The notes: generated from the letters alone by a model not told the origin. A DNA stretch of 49,493 nucleotides from Prolixibacteraceae bacterium (GCA_017998095.1 JAGODU010000011.1:1-49493); one strand, 5' to 3'. Counted from the stretch's first letter, positions 15,226 to 23,592 are shown. Made by a program: numbers and translations.

Positions 15226-15446
15226 ATGATGAATTACTTGCCTTTGCTGCTTTTACTAGTTTCTAATAGCTTATTAATACAAAATCAGGCTAAGGAATCT
15301 ACTTATTCTCTGGTAACTATACACAAATAGTATGGAGATCAACTACCGAAGTAGGCATGGGCATTGCCTATTTTGGAAATGGAGAGGTAGTCATTTTGGC
15401 AAACTATAATCCGGGAGGTAATATTATCGGACAAAAACCATATTGA
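15226..15446 (+). pseudogene. CAP/SCP (PR-1-like) secreted protein remnant
   Basis: A start at 15226 gives a signal-peptide-like N-terminus (MMNYLPLLLLLVSNSLL), but that frame ends near 15330. In a shifted frame, from 15294, the sequence reads GIYLFSGNYTQIVWRSTTEV and ends with ANYNPGGNIIGQKPY before the stop at 15444. The second part is the C-terminal signature of the CAP domain (GHYTQVVW and CNYxPPGNxxGxxPY in intact members). Most of the domain, including the N-terminal His, is missing and the two parts are out of frame, so this is a deletion relic. The CAP family comprises secreted proteins of varied role. Confidence 0.75.
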
Positions 15447-15496
15447 ATGGATAATAAAAACATAATACAATTGATAAACTCAAAAAATAATCGGTT

Positions 15497-16144
15497 ATGA
15501 AAATTAAAAATGTATCTATATTTCAATCCTTGTTAATAATCATGTTTCTATTATTTGGATGTGAAAAAAATGTAATAGATGACTACGAGATCGATCAATT
15601 AACAAGTAATAATGAGACTGTAGAAGATATTGAAGGTAATATTTATCAAACAGTTAAAATAGGTAATCAAATTTGGATGGCAGAAAATCTGAAATCAACT
15701 AAATTTAGAAATGGTGATCCTATCTCAACAACACCATTTGAAACCTGTGTTGCGTATGAAGAACAACCATTATATTATTGGTATTATCCTACAGAGTTTG
15801 ATTTATATGAATGCACATTTTATACATGGAATGCAGTAAATGATGAAAGAGGACTGGCGCCCAAAGGTTGGCATATTCCAACAAAGGATGAATGGGCAGT
15901 AATGTTTAGTGAAATTAAAAATAATCCTGATGCATATGAACATGTCGCATATGGTTATAGATGCCATTTTGGTAAATATATAAAAGACTCACATGATATA
16001 ACATATTGGTGGACTTCATCATCATATAATGATAAAGAAGCATATATAAGAGTAATAAATTTGGATAATACAGAAATGACATTGGCATCGGCGGGAAAAG
16101 GATATGGCTTCCCAATCATTTGTGTCAAGGATAAAATCGAATAA
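15497..16144 (+). CDS. FISUMP-domain lipoprotein
   Basis: A 215-residue protein. The lipoprotein signal ends in LLFGC, with Cys22 as the likely acylated residue. The rest is a FISUMP (Fibrobacter succinogenes major paralogous, TIGR02145) domain: [20 protein letters not shown] and [13 protein letters not shown] near residues 63-95, then [29 protein letters not shown] and the terminal [12 protein letters not shown]. The family is frequent in Bacteroidota as surface or secreted proteins without an established function. No lesion is visible, although it is surrounded by decayed genes. It lies 50 bases after the CAP relic and 24 bases before the istB relic. Confidence 0.85.
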   Translation: MKIKNVSIFQSLLIIMFLLFGCEKNVIDDYEIDQLTSNNETVEDIEGNIYQTVKIGNQIWMAENLKSTKFRNGDPISTTPFETCVAYEEQPLYYWYYPTEFDLYECTFYTWNAVNDERGLAPKGWHIPTKDEWAVMFSEIKNNPDAYEHVAYGYRCHFGKYIKDSHDITYWWTSSSYNDKEAYIRVINLDNTEMTLASAGKGYGFPIICVKDKIE

Positions 16145-16167
16145 TTATTTATCTGATTTTTTTATCG

Positions 16168-16368
16168 AAAAATAGTTATATAAAATCAGCATTTATTATC
16201 ACTACCAATAAATCTCTCGCACAATGGGCACTAATGCTATGCGATGAGGTACTTGTAACGGCAATCCTCGATAGACTCTTGTTCCATTGTGAAGTTATAA
16301 ATCTGTCAGAAAAAAGCTATAGAATGAAAAACCAAAAAACAATATTTAATCAAAATGATAAAAATTAA
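16168..16368 (+). mobile_element. istB: IS21-family istB remnant (C-terminal part)
   Basis: One open frame reads [20 protein letters not shown], then [20 protein letters not shown], then [11 protein letters not shown] before a stop at 16366-16368. This is the C-terminal region of IstB, the AAA+ helper ATPase of IS21-family elements, in which intact members read ITTNKSFxEWxxxFxDExxxxAILDRLLHHxxxxxxxGxSYR. The Walker motifs, istA and the terminal inverted repeats are absent, so it is a non-functional fragment. Confidence 0.85.
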
Positions 16369-16443
16369 CCTACATTTGAAAATAAAAAAGTTGTGCACTG
16401 TTGTTTCCATTTTTTGCGCATTTGTAATTTCTAATTACAGCTT

Positions 16444-16968
16444 TATGCCGATGAGGCCATATTGCACTGTAAAAGCCAGAAGCAAGCGGTTTACTTTCTT
16501 ATAAATTTGAACCTGCTGATGCCGAAATGTGGTTTGTAACTACATCTATAAAAGACGAAAATAGCTTATTGCCGAGATCATCTCAGTAAAGAAAGCTATC
16601 CAACTGTAAATTTTGATTTTCCGGTTTATTCGTTTCAACCACGTAGAAACATATCGAAGCGAACAGGGAAACTATTTCTCGGTTTCTACTGCATAGTCAG
16701 TATTAAATCGAAGAAAAGTATTGCAGATAAGATGAAAGAGTTGGATATTGTACTTCTTAGTCACAAAAGCATTGTAGGGGTTGCCTAATTTCTTGAAACC
16801 TATATTCGGAGCTGGATCAACTACTATGGAAAATTCAGACTTAGTGTTTTAATCCCAATTTTTCAACTCTTTCGCCAATATTTGGTAAAGTGGGCACGCA
16901 AACGGTATAAGCGTTACACAACTAACTTAACCAAAGCTTATCATTGGTTGGTTCGACTATCCTTCTGA
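16444..16968 (+). pseudogene. ltrA: Group II intron reverse transcriptase/maturase remnant
   Basis: One frame, interrupted by stop codons at 16537, 16549 and 16786, matches the C-terminal half of a group II intron protein. It starts YADEAILHCKSQKQAVYFL (the catalytic YADD is YADE), continues KTKIAYCRDHLSKESYPTVN and SFQPRRNISKRTGKLFLGF, and ends in the maturase region YIRSWINYYGKFRLSVLIPI and LVKWARKRYKRYTTNLTKAY. The usual C-terminal zinc or endonuclease end is missing: the match stops at 16968 where the DNA becomes lolD. No frameshift is needed. I did not identify intron RNA domains V/VI. Confidence 0.88.
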
Positions 16969-17616
16969 AATTATCATCCCATCCTTAATTTCAAAAATCG
17001 TATCGCTCATCCTGGCAAAATTATGATCATGAGTAACAATTATAAGAGTTTGCCCAAATTTATCACGCAGAGAAAAGAATAAATCATGCAATTCATTTTG
17101 GTTCTTACTGTCAAGATTACCGGTAGGTTCATCAGCAAAAATTACTGAAGGATTATTTATCATTGCACGAGCAACAGCAACTCTTTGTTTTTCACCTCCC
17201 GAAAGCTCTGTCGGTTTATGATGAAGCCTGTCGCTCAACCCTAAAAAAGTAAGTAATTCGCTTGCTCTTTTTTCAGCTTTTTTTCTACTGGTATTAGCTA
17301 TGAAAGCCGGCAGACATACATTCTCAATTGCAGTAAATTCAGGTAAAAGATGATGAAACTGAAATACAAATCCAATATGCTTGTTTCTGAAAGCAGCCAT
17401 TTCTTTTTCTTTAAGCTTAGTAGGGTTTACACCATTTATTGATAATATACCGCTATCCGGATTACTTAGTGTACCAAGTATTTGAAGAAGAGTCGTTTTG
17501 CCGGCTCCACTTGCCCCCACTATTGACGCAACTTTTCCTTTTTCAATTTTAAGCGAAACCCCTTTTAATACCTGAAGGTTGCCAAAAGATTTTGTAATAT
17601 TCTCAGCTATAATCAA
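16957..17616 (-). CDS. lolD: LolD-like ABC transporter ATP-binding protein
   Basis: A 219-residue ATPase with Walker [10 protein letters not shown] (about residue 34), signature [14 protein letters not shown], Walker [13 protein letters not shown] and the switch His in VTHDHNFA. It belongs to the LolD/MacB/FtsE group and probably works with a LolC/E-type permease elsewhere to release lipoproteins from the inner membrane. The only start consistent with upstream stops is TTG at 17616, 31 bases after tatA. The stop lies within the last codons of the maturase relic on the other strand, so the very C-terminus may have been altered by the island junction. It was probably once in an operon with TIGR02757 and trmN6. 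Confidence 0.88.
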   Translation of the reverse strand: MIIAENITKSFGNLQVLKGVSLKIEKGKVASIVGASGAGKTTLLQILGTLSNPDSGILSINGVNPTKLKEKEMAAFRNKHIGFVFQFHHLLPEFTAIENVCLPAFIANTSRKKAEKRASELLTFLGLSDRLHHKPTELSGGEKQRVAVARAMINNPSVIFADEPTGNLDSKNQNELHDLFFSLRDKFGQTLIIVTHDHNFARMSDTIFEIKDGMIISEG

Positions 17617-17646
17617 AATATCTTATTTAAAGTGTTTTAATCTGAA

Positions 17647-17901
17647 TCATCCTTTCTTTTCATTTAATGGATCTGATTCATTTATTATTTCGTTTATGTC
17701 CTTTTCAATTTTCTTCCCGGGCTCCATTATATCTTTCTTAATACTATCTGTAGACTCTTCAAATTCACGCCTTATTTCACTGGTTGCTTTATTAAATTCT
17801 TTTGTAACCTTACCCAGGGTCCTTGCTATTTCAGGTATTGATTTTGCTCCAAACAATAGCAAAACAACAAAAAGTATTAAAAGTATCTCTGATCCGCTCA
17901 T
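17647..17901 (-). CDS. tatA: Twin-arginine translocase subunit TatA/TatE
   Basis: An 84-residue TatA-type protein: a short periplasmic N-terminus, one membrane helix (about residues 5-21, ILLILFVVLLLFGAKSIPEI with the conserved FG-x2-xxPE turn), an amphipathic helix (ARTLGKVTKEFNKATSE) and a charged tail. TatA forms the pore for folded Tat substrates in the inner membrane. The frame is open to a GTG at 17934, but a -7-like TAAATTTG sits at 17934-17941, which would place the transcription start inside that extension; the ATG at 17901 (MSGSEILL) also matches TatA length. lolD follows 30 bases downstream, probably in the same transcript. Confidence 0.88.
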   Translation of the reverse strand: MSGSEILLILFVVLLLFGAKSIPEIARTLGKVTKEFNKATSEIRREFEESTDSIKKDIMEPGKKIEKDINEIINESDPLNEKKG

Positions 17902-17933
17902 TGAAAGGCTTATATATTTCTTTTTATGATCCA

Positions 17934-17941
17934 CAAATTTA
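17934..17941 (-). promoter_or_regulatory. Candidate -7 element for tatA-lolD
   Basis: On the minus strand the bases TAAATTTG match the Bacteroidota -7 consensus TAnnTTTG, 32 bases before the tatA ATG. No good TTTG -33 element is seen 19-21 bases upstream, so confidence is limited. Confidence 0.4.
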
Positions 17942-18053
17942 CAGGAATTACTCGAATATAAATAATCTTAATATACTAATGTTTATTTTCCGGCATAAGT
18001 CAGGATTTAAAACATTGTCCTCAAAATTGAAAATTACCCATAAAAAAGTTTAC

Positions 18054-18061
18054 TACTTTTG
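18054..18061 (+). promoter_or_regulatory. Candidate -7 element for the SGNH hydrolase gene
   Basis: TACTTTTG matches the TAnnTTTG consensus and lies 29 bases before the start codon at 18091. A TTG lies 24 bases upstream, slightly further than the usual spacing. Confidence 0.4.
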
Positions 18062-18090
18062 ACTTCACCTAATTCTTAAATTTATTAATA

Positions 18091-19554
18091 ATGAAAAAAC
18101 TGAGATTAATATTAATCATTCTTTTAACTTCTGCTTTCTTAAAAGTTTTTGCACAGGACTACCATGTCAGAATTGCTTTTATAGGGAATAGCATAACTAT
18201 TGGGGCAGGTCTTCCTGATGCCCCAAACCAATGTTACCCCTCTGTTGTTAACCGTATGCTTAAAGAAGTTTACGGAGATACTTGCATTGTAAACAATTAC
18301 GCTGTATCCGGAAGGACTTTACTCAGGAAAGGCGATTATCCTATCTGGAATGAACCTCAGTTTCCTTTGATGTGGAAGTTTGCTCCTGATATTGTTTATA
18401 TACTAATGGGAACAAACGACAGCAAACCTTATAACTGGGAACCTTATGGCAATGAATTTTATGACGACTATATTGCTATGATGGACCATTTTAAACAAAG
18501 AAACCCCAGAGTCAAATTTATTATCAGTTTTCCTCCTCCTGCTTATAAGGTTGTATGGGATATCAGAGACTCCGTAATATTAAACAATGTAATTCCAATC
18601 GTTGATTCTATCAGTAAACAGTTTGATATTCCCGTTGTTGATTTTTACCACCCATTGATCGACAGCGTAAGTTTATTCCCTGATTTTATCCATCCGGGTA
18701 TTCAAGGTTCTGTTGTAATGGGTAAGATGGTTTTCGATAAATTTATTGAAACTGATATAGTTCATAAGGTTGAAACCGGTTTTACTTTCGTTACTAACGT
18801 TAAGTCTGATAAAAAGGTTGTTGCTCCCGGTGGAGAAGCTACTATTTCCTGGACCAGCATAAATGCTGATTCAGTGTTGGTAAACGGTATTAAATACGAT
18901 GTCAACGGAAGCATAAAAGTCAATCCCATTGAGTCTACAAAATATGCTGTTTATGCTTATGGTCCAAAAAGTATAGATTCAATGATTTATACTCAAACTG
19001 TTTATATCCCTGAGCTTGAAAAAATAGCTATAAATCCTAAATCTAAAACTATCAATCAGAATGATAGCTTGTTGATTACTTTGAAATTCTATGATCAGGA
19101 AAATCAAGTTATGTCTTCCGATTTATTCAATGTGGAATGGAATATTAAAGAAGGAGGAGGCACTTTGATTGAAAAGAAAAAGGAATCAGTAATTTTTATT
19201 GGTTCTGTAGCAGGAAAATCTTTTGTTACTGCAACAGCAGGAAATGTTTCTGCTGAAGCAAGAGTTACTGTTAATGAAAAGGTTAGTGTCAATGAACAGG
19301 GAATGCTTTATAATGTCAAAGTATACCCCAATCCAATAAATGATAAGTTGAATTTTGAAGTAATTAGCAAAGAGAACAAACTCACAGCCCGTATATTCAA
19401 TCTGAATGGTGAATTATGCCTTTCAAAAGAATTTATTAATAAAGGAAATACCATCCAATATGAGGTAAATACTAAAGCATTGAAATCAGGCGTTTATCTC
19501 TTTGAAGTTTCAGATTCAAAGAAATTATATTCAGGTAAAATAATAAAAGAATAG
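18091..19554 (+). CDS. SGNH/GDSL-type hydrolase with Ig-like domains and T9SS sorting domain
   Basis: A 487-residue exported protein. A signal peptide (about 1-21, ending VFAQ) precedes an SGNH hydrolase domain (about 25-225): block I RIAFIGNSITIG (Ser nucleophile), block II VSGRTLL, block III YILMGTNDSK and block V DFIHPG with the catalytic Asp and His. The middle (about 235-400) has Ig-like beta domains, and the end (about 410-487) is a T9SS type A C-terminal sorting domain (VYPNPINDKLNFEV, LKSGVYLFEVSDSKKLYSGK). Such enzymes de-esterify polysaccharides such as acetylated xylan or mannan. With a GH26 mannanase gene nearby, glucomannan deacetylation is possible, but substrate is not readable. 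Confidence 0.9.
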   Translation: MKKLRLILIILLTSAFLKVFAQDYHVRIAFIGNSITIGAGLPDAPNQCYPSVVNRMLKEVYGDTCIVNNYAVSGRTLLRKGDYPIWNEPQFPLMWKFAPDIVYILMGTNDSKPYNWEPYGNEFYDDYIAMMDHFKQRNPRVKFIISFPPPAYKVVWDIRDSVILNNVIPIVDSISKQFDIPVVDFYHPLIDSVSLFPDFIHPGIQGSVVMGKMVFDKFIETDIVHKVETGFTFVTNVKSDKKVVAPGGEATISWTSINADSVLVNGIKYDVNGSIKVNPIESTKYAVYAYGPKSIDSMIYTQTVYIPELEKIAINPKSKTINQNDSLLITLKFYDQENQVMSSDLFNVEWNIKEGGGTLIEKKKESVIFIGSVAGKSFVTATAGNVSAEARVTVNEKVSVNEQGMLYNVKVYPNPINDKLNFEVISKENKLTARIFNLNGELCLSKEFINKGNTIQYEVNTKALKSGVYLFEVSDSKKLYSGKIIKE

Positions 19555-19570
19555 ATACTTAATTTTTTAA

Positions 19571-19768
19571 ATGAAAGAGAATAATACTGATTTGAATAAA
19601 TTTAAACTGGGAATCTTTTATTTTGACCCACTTGATGTTCGTTTCTTTATACCAATAGGAAGTAAGTGGTTTAAATATTTTGTGAATTTCGCAAGTCCGT
19701 TTTCCTGGATCACTATTCAGGGTATTATTCTCTTTTCTGTTCTTATTTTCGTTAAAATTTTCATTTAG
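19571..19768 (+). CDS. DUF5808-like small membrane protein
   Basis: A 65-residue protein. The N-terminal part (NKFKLGIFYFDPLDVRFFIP, then IGSKWFKYFVNFASPFSW) matches my memory of DUF5808, a short domain of the form WKxGxFYxNxxDxRxFVPKxxGxGWTLNFAxPxSW, often beside a membrane segment. Here one hydrophobic helix follows (about 46-65, IQGIILFSVLIFVKIFI). Its function is unknown. It begins 16 bases after the SGNH hydrolase stop on the same strand, so it may share its transcript. Confidence 0.7.
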   Translation: MKENNTDLNKFKLGIFYFDPLDVRFFIPIGSKWFKYFVNFASPFSWITIQGIILFSVLIFVKIFI

Positions 19769-19807
19769 ATATTCTTTATTCAGAATATCAAGTCAGAAAT
19801 TAAACTA

Positions 19808-20764
19808 TTATAGAGGCATTATGTTGACTCCCGAATCCCCAATCGATGAAAGTTTCCCTTTTTTAAATTCACTCCCGATAATTGCAGATGTAGTATGTTT
19901 TTCTCCTGATGATAATGTAATCTTGTCATCATAAGTGTTTACCGATTCTATACATACAAATGCATGATAACTGTCTTCTGTCAGGTCACTCATCTTCTTT
20001 GTGGTTTCTTCCCCGGGATTCCAGACTACTGTAACCTGACTTCCTTCTTTTGAAACATTAATTACCCTCATAAACTCAGGGTCAATCAGCTGACATTTGT
20101 TATCTGTATTTATGTATCTGCGGTTTTCTTCTTTTTTAATTTGAAGCAATTCTTCTTCCTGTGTATTTAATTCTATTCCAAAACCTTGATAATATTGCTT
20201 ATTCTGAAGTCCTGAAATATAAATGTTCTCTATTCCTGATATGTTGAAATAGGAATGAAGTGCAGAAGTATATTCAAACGGAACATTGCCTGTATTGGTT
20301 ATCGTTAGCCTTACCTCCAGTTCTTTTCCAATGAGAAAGCTCATTTCAGCCTTGAAATCATATGGCCAGTATTGCTTTGTTTCATCCGACGATTCAAGTT
20401 GAAGCCTTACTTTGGTTTCTCCTGTTTCTGTTGATGCTGTTTCAATTATATCCCAGTTTAAAAGACGCGCAAACCCATGCTGTGGTTTATCCGGATCTTC
20501 CTTATTCGGACCAAACCATGGAAAACATACCAGTATTCCACCTCTGATTGGTTTCCCGTATTCAAAATCACTTACCGGACTAACCCATAAAACATCAAAG
20601 TTGCCCTGAGGAGTATAATTCGTTAAATGTGCTCCGTATAAGCATATTTCTGCATCAGCCCATTTATTGAAAACTGAAATAAATACCAGGTCACCTTCAC
20701 CAACATAAAATCCTAATTCTCCTTCTATACTGAATTTTTCTTCAAGTAATTCTATATCTGTCAT
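19808..20764 (-). CDS. D-hexose-6-phosphate mutarotase (aldose 1-epimerase family)
   Basis: A 318-residue protein of the YeaD-like group of the galactose mutarotase superfamily. Typical segments are AEICLYGAHLTNYTPQGNFD, VLWVSPVSDFEYGKPIRGGI with PWFGPN, QHGFARLLNWDI, and the catalytic His region TSALHSYFNIS, with a later Glu in CIESVNTYDD. The enzyme interconverts alpha and beta anomers of hexose 6-phosphates in the cytoplasm. The length is close to the family norm. It lies 86 bases downstream of the GH26 mannanase gene on the same strand, which fits a role in hexose use, though mutarotases are common housekeeping enzymes. Confidence 0.9.
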   Translation of the reverse strand: MTDIELLEEKFSIEGELGFYVGEGDLVFISVFNKWADAEICLYGAHLTNYTPQGNFDVLWVSPVSDFEYGKPIRGGILVCFPWFGPNKEDPDKPQHGFARLLNWDIIETASTETGETKVRLQLESSDETKQYWPYDFKAEMSFLIGKELEVRLTITNTGNVPFEYTSALHSYFNISGIENIYISGLQNKQYYQGFGIELNTQEEELLQIKKEENRRYINTDNKCQLIDPEFMRVINVSKEGSQVTVVWNPGEETTKKMSDLTEDSYHAFVCIESVNTYDDKITLSSGEKHTTSAIIGSEFKKGKLSSIGDSGVNIMPL

Positions 20765-20850
20765 AAGTAGTATTTTTAAGAAGGCTAATTTAATTTATTT
20801 TGATTTCTAATTCTAAATAAATAATCAACCTTTAAAATGTAAAATAAAGC

Positions 20851-22362
20851 TTAATACTTATCGTAAATTGTTTCGATTATTGTTTCTTTTCCCGAGCGGT
20901 CATGTGCTTTATGCTCTATTTTTAATTGCTTTCCGTCATTATCCAGCTTCCATGTTTCAGCGTTTTTAACCTTTTCCCATTGATGAGTTGAATTTATTAC
21001 GATTTCAAGCTGTTGATTTTTTTCATCCCAGAAAGCTTTCATGTCAGATGTAACATTTTGATTATGAACTATGATTTCTTTTCCATCCAGATAAATATCC
21101 TCATAATTTATATGGTCTTCTCCATATTCTGAAAAAGTATATTTTTTCACAAACAGAATTTCATTATCCCTGTCCACCACTAATAGGAATGGAGATTTTG
21201 ACCTTTTATCGTTTTTTTCCTTATTTAAAATCCAGGTACCGGAGAAATTTACATCAGTAAATTTATCTTCCAAAGGAAGAGCCGTTAAATTACATGTTTG
21301 CCAATAGGGCTTAGCCAACCTGATAAAAGCAGTATCTTCCTTACTAAGAATACGGGCATCATTTCTTATCATCGATAAATGGTCATCATTTACGTCTTTT
21401 GCCATATCTGCCCAGATAGTCCATGAAGTCCATAACGGCTGTTTATCAAGAATTCCGGGTAGAGGCGGCTGACCAACTTCTCCTAAAAGAACAGGCTTGC
21501 CCTTTGATAATGATACCAGGCTATCGTAAAACTGCTGTTGGAAATCACTTCCGTAAACATCTAAAGAAAGAATATCCAGATATTTATCTCCCGGATAATA
21601 ATTAGAGAAGTTTCTTATTGGACCGAAAGGACGGTCAACATTCCATACCCAGATGAGATTATTCAGTTTATGATAATTTACAAGTCTGTCGTATAACTGA
21701 ATATATATATCTTTAGTACTGTACTTTCCAATACGTTCACCCCACCAGAACCAGTTCCCGTTCATCTCATGGTAAGGCCTCCACATCACAGGCACTCTGG
21801 CTTCCTGAAGCTGCTTCAAATAAAAAGCAATAGTATCAACCTGTTTTGCCCAGTTATTGTAAATGTCAGTTCCCGGAGTAAGTAAATCTTTGTATTGTTC
21901 TTCTGTCAGCCTTCCCTGAACACTGTTTAACCTTCCAGTCTTTTTATTATCATAAGAGCGGAACACTACAGGCTCATCAGCTGTCGGGGGAACTGCATGC
22001 CAGCAAAGGTGAATTATTGAGCCTTTATGATGTTGCCTGATTGCTTCTTTAACTATTTCAGGCCGAGAAGTGTAGGCATCCTTATCTCCTTCTTTGGCAA
22101 AGCCGAAATCAGAGCCCCAGATAACAGGCGTCTTTCCATAAAAATCCCTGGCAGTTCTGGTATTCCTATCTTTGGAGTTTGGATAATTATGCTGTCCTGT
22201 TAAAGTATATTTCCCTGAAATGTTATAATACAATTTCAGCAATGCCTTTGCTTCAGCTGATAAATTTGGATTAGAATGTTCTATACCTTTTGCAGTTATA
22301 AAAGCAAGTAATAAAACAAATACAGAGATTAATTTTTTTCCCGATTTCTTTTGTGTTTCCAT
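20851..22362 (-). CDS. Glycoside hydrolase family 26 (beta-mannanase) protein
   Basis: A 503-residue protein with a signal peptide (about 1-24). The GH26 catalytic domain (about 35-345) has the acid/base Glu199 in RPYHEMNGNWFWWG and the nucleophile Glu295 in VLLGEVGQPP, both in the expected family contexts. GH26 enzymes mostly cleave beta-1,4-mannosidic bonds in mannan and glucomannan. The C-terminal 130 residues form a beta-rich domain of unknown role (FSGTWILNKEKND, then KIEHKAHDRSGKETI) of lipocalin-like pattern. No T9SS sorting domain or lipobox is seen, so the enzyme is probably periplasmic or released. No SusC/SusD pair is in the window, so this is not a full utilisation locus. Confidence 0.9.
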   Translation of the reverse strand: METQKKSGKKLISVFVLLLAFITAKGIEHSNPNLSAEAKALLKLYYNISGKYTLTGQHNYPNSKDRNTRTARDFYGKTPVIWGSDFGFAKEGDKDAYTSRPEIVKEAIRQHHKGSIIHLCWHAVPPTADEPVVFRSYDNKKTGRLNSVQGRLTEEQYKDLLTPGTDIYNNWAKQVDTIAFYLKQLQEARVPVMWRPYHEMNGNWFWWGERIGKYSTKDIYIQLYDRLVNYHKLNNLIWVWNVDRPFGPIRNFSNYYPGDKYLDILSLDVYGSDFQQQFYDSLVSLSKGKPVLLGEVGQPPLPGILDKQPLWTSWTIWADMAKDVNDDHLSMIRNDARILSKEDTAFIRLAKPYWQTCNLTALPLEDKFTDVNFSGTWILNKEKNDKRSKSPFLLVVDRDNEILFVKKYTFSEYGEDHINYEDIYLDGKEIIVHNQNVTSDMKAFWDEKNQQLEIVINSTHQWEKVKNAETWKLDNDGKQLKIEHKAHDRSGKETIIETIYDKY

Positions 22363-22461
22363 ATTGATTCAATAAATCATTACCTCAAAAATACGAAAAT
22401 AGTGATGTTTTGGAATAGCCATTCGAAATAAAAACTCTTCTTTCAGAACCGGACATAAACC

Positions 22462-22525
22462 GTACCTCATTCTACCCAAATACCATAAGAAAGATCACTT
22501 ATGGTATTTGGGTAGAATGAGGTAC
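22462..22525. repeat. Perfect 28-bp inverted repeat (REP-like)
   Basis: Two perfect 28-base arms (starting gtacctcattctacccaaat at 22462 and ending at 22489; the complement at 22498-22525) flank an 8-base loop, aaagatca. No T run follows, so it is not a typical terminator. A single-armed relative occurs at 44989-45016 (25 of 28 bases identical to 22458-22485), which suggests a dispersed palindromic repeat family. It lies between the GH26 start and the ferredoxin-protein stop. Confidence 0.85.
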
Positions 22526-22579
22526 CTATAATGTAGGTAAAAAAGGGTAATTAAAAACAACTTTTATCCCTGATAAAAT

Positions 22580-23458
22580 TTATACCCAATCATCTCTTAA
22601 CACTTCACCTTTAATACTAAGAATAACAGATTTCACAGGGACATTCCTGTATGCCATTTGCCTTGCTTCTTTAACTATGCTGAGTAATCCTCCGCAGCAG
22701 GGTACTTCCATCATCAGAACTGTAATTGTATTTACCTTAGCTTCATCAATTAAAGCGGCAATTTTATTTATGTATATTTCTGTTCCTCTGTCAAGTTTGG
22801 GGCAGGCTATTACCAAAGTTTTGCCCTTTAACCATTGAGAATGAAAATTTCCCAATGAAAATGCTGAACAGTCGGCTGCCAGCAGTAAATCTGACTTGGC
22901 AAAGTTCTGAGCAACAGGATTTATTAAATGTAATTGTATTGGCCAATGAGAGAGTTGTGATTTCTGAACGGTATTGTTATCCTGTAATTTAATGTCATTC
23001 GGCAAGTCAAAAACAACAGCCCTGGAACCGGGGCAGCCCCCTGTTTTGCATGCTGATGCTGATTCCGGCTTGTTTTCATTCACTTCGTCCATTACATCTT
23101 CAAAACTAAAGCTGAAGTTGTTCCTGTTTGATTTGAGATATTCAATTCCCTCATGTAAAAAAGCAGTTTCATTGTGTTCTCTCAGATGTTTCAAATGTGC
23201 AATGACTGTATTCTTACCCTTCGAAACCATCTCTTTAATCACTTCTATTTCATTGTAGGGTTGTGCTTCCCTTTTTTCGATGGTAATTGCTCCTTCAGGG
23301 CAATGTCCTAAACAAGCACCGAGACCATCACACATAAGATCACTTATCAGTCTTGCTTTATTATCTATAATCTGAAGGGCTCCTTCATGACAGTTTGGTA
23401 CACAAAGACCGCAGCCATTGCATAAATCTTCATTAATTTTTACTATTTCTCTTATCAT
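22580..23458 (-). CDS. 4Fe-4S dicluster ferredoxin-domain protein
   Basis: A 292-residue protein. The first 70 residues hold two Cys-rich clusters (CNGCGLCVPNCHEGA and CDGLGACLGHCPEGA), each giving the ligands for a 4Fe-4S cluster. Residues about 135-160 include SACKTGGCPGSR, and the rest (LVIACPKLDRG, MMEVPCCGGLLSI) has further conserved Cys motifs, as in the ferredoxin-plus-unknown-domain proteins common in anaerobes. It probably carries electrons in the cytoplasm, but its partner is unknown. The start ATG fits MIREIVKINEDLCNGC. It suggests an anaerobic or facultative lifestyle. Confidence 0.82.
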   Translation of the reverse strand: MIREIVKINEDLCNGCGLCVPNCHEGALQIIDNKARLISDLMCDGLGACLGHCPEGAITIEKREAQPYNEIEVIKEMVSKGKNTVIAHLKHLREHNETAFLHEGIEYLKSNRNNFSFSFEDVMDEVNENKPESASACKTGGCPGSRAVVFDLPNDIKLQDNNTVQKSQLSHWPIQLHLINPVAQNFAKSDLLLAADCSAFSLGNFHSQWLKGKTLVIACPKLDRGTEIYINKIAALIDEAKVNTITVLMMEVPCCGGLLSIVKEARQMAYRNVPVKSVILSIKGEVLRDDWV

Positions 23459-23515
23459 ATCCTTTTTTTGTATACAAAACTATTTTTTGGATCCTTTATA
23501 AATTTTCACAATTGT

Positions 23516-23523
23516 TACATTTG
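23516..23523 (+). promoter_or_regulatory. Candidate -7 element for rdgB-porZ-recO
   Basis: TACATTTG matches TAnnTTTG and lies 70 bases before the rdgB start. The nearest clear TTTG lies 26 bases upstream, longer than usual, so this is tentative. Confidence 0.35.
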
Positions 23524-23592
23524 AAACAAAAACGATGCTTAAAAGTTTAAAGCATAAGCTTGCAGCGAATAATTATTATTTTTGAATTCAAT

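Larger units (their letters stand above)
1346..16968. mobile_element. Accessory island inserted into a tatA-lolD-TIGR02757-trmN6 operon
   Basis: The left edge is set by the abrupt loss of TIGR02757 similarity near 1345. The right edge is set by the end of the group II intron maturase remnant near 16968, inside the last codons of lolD. Between them lie a LytTR regulator, the FHA/PP2C/kinase/caspase cassette, the AbiE toxin-antitoxin pair and remnants of two mobile elements. I see no integrase, no tRNA at either edge and no clear direct repeats, so the mechanism is unknown. The missing 5' two thirds of the resident TIGR02757 gene were not found at the right edge, so a deletion accompanied the insertion, or the island replaced that segment by recombination. 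Confidence 0.6.

Noticed and set aside
16153..16188. Stem with arms CTGATTTT and AAAATCAG after the FISUMP gene as a terminator
   Set aside because: The loop is over 20 bases and the right arm lies inside the istB relic with no T run; too weak to list as a terminator.
1346..16968. tRNA-targeted integrative element
   Set aside because: No tRNA gene, integrase or direct-repeat attachment sites are visible at either edge.
22462..22525. Treating the 28-bp palindrome as the terminator of the GH26 or ferredoxin gene
   Set aside because: It lies upstream of the GH26 start and has no T run on either side; the related copy at 44989 suggests a dispersed repeat instead.
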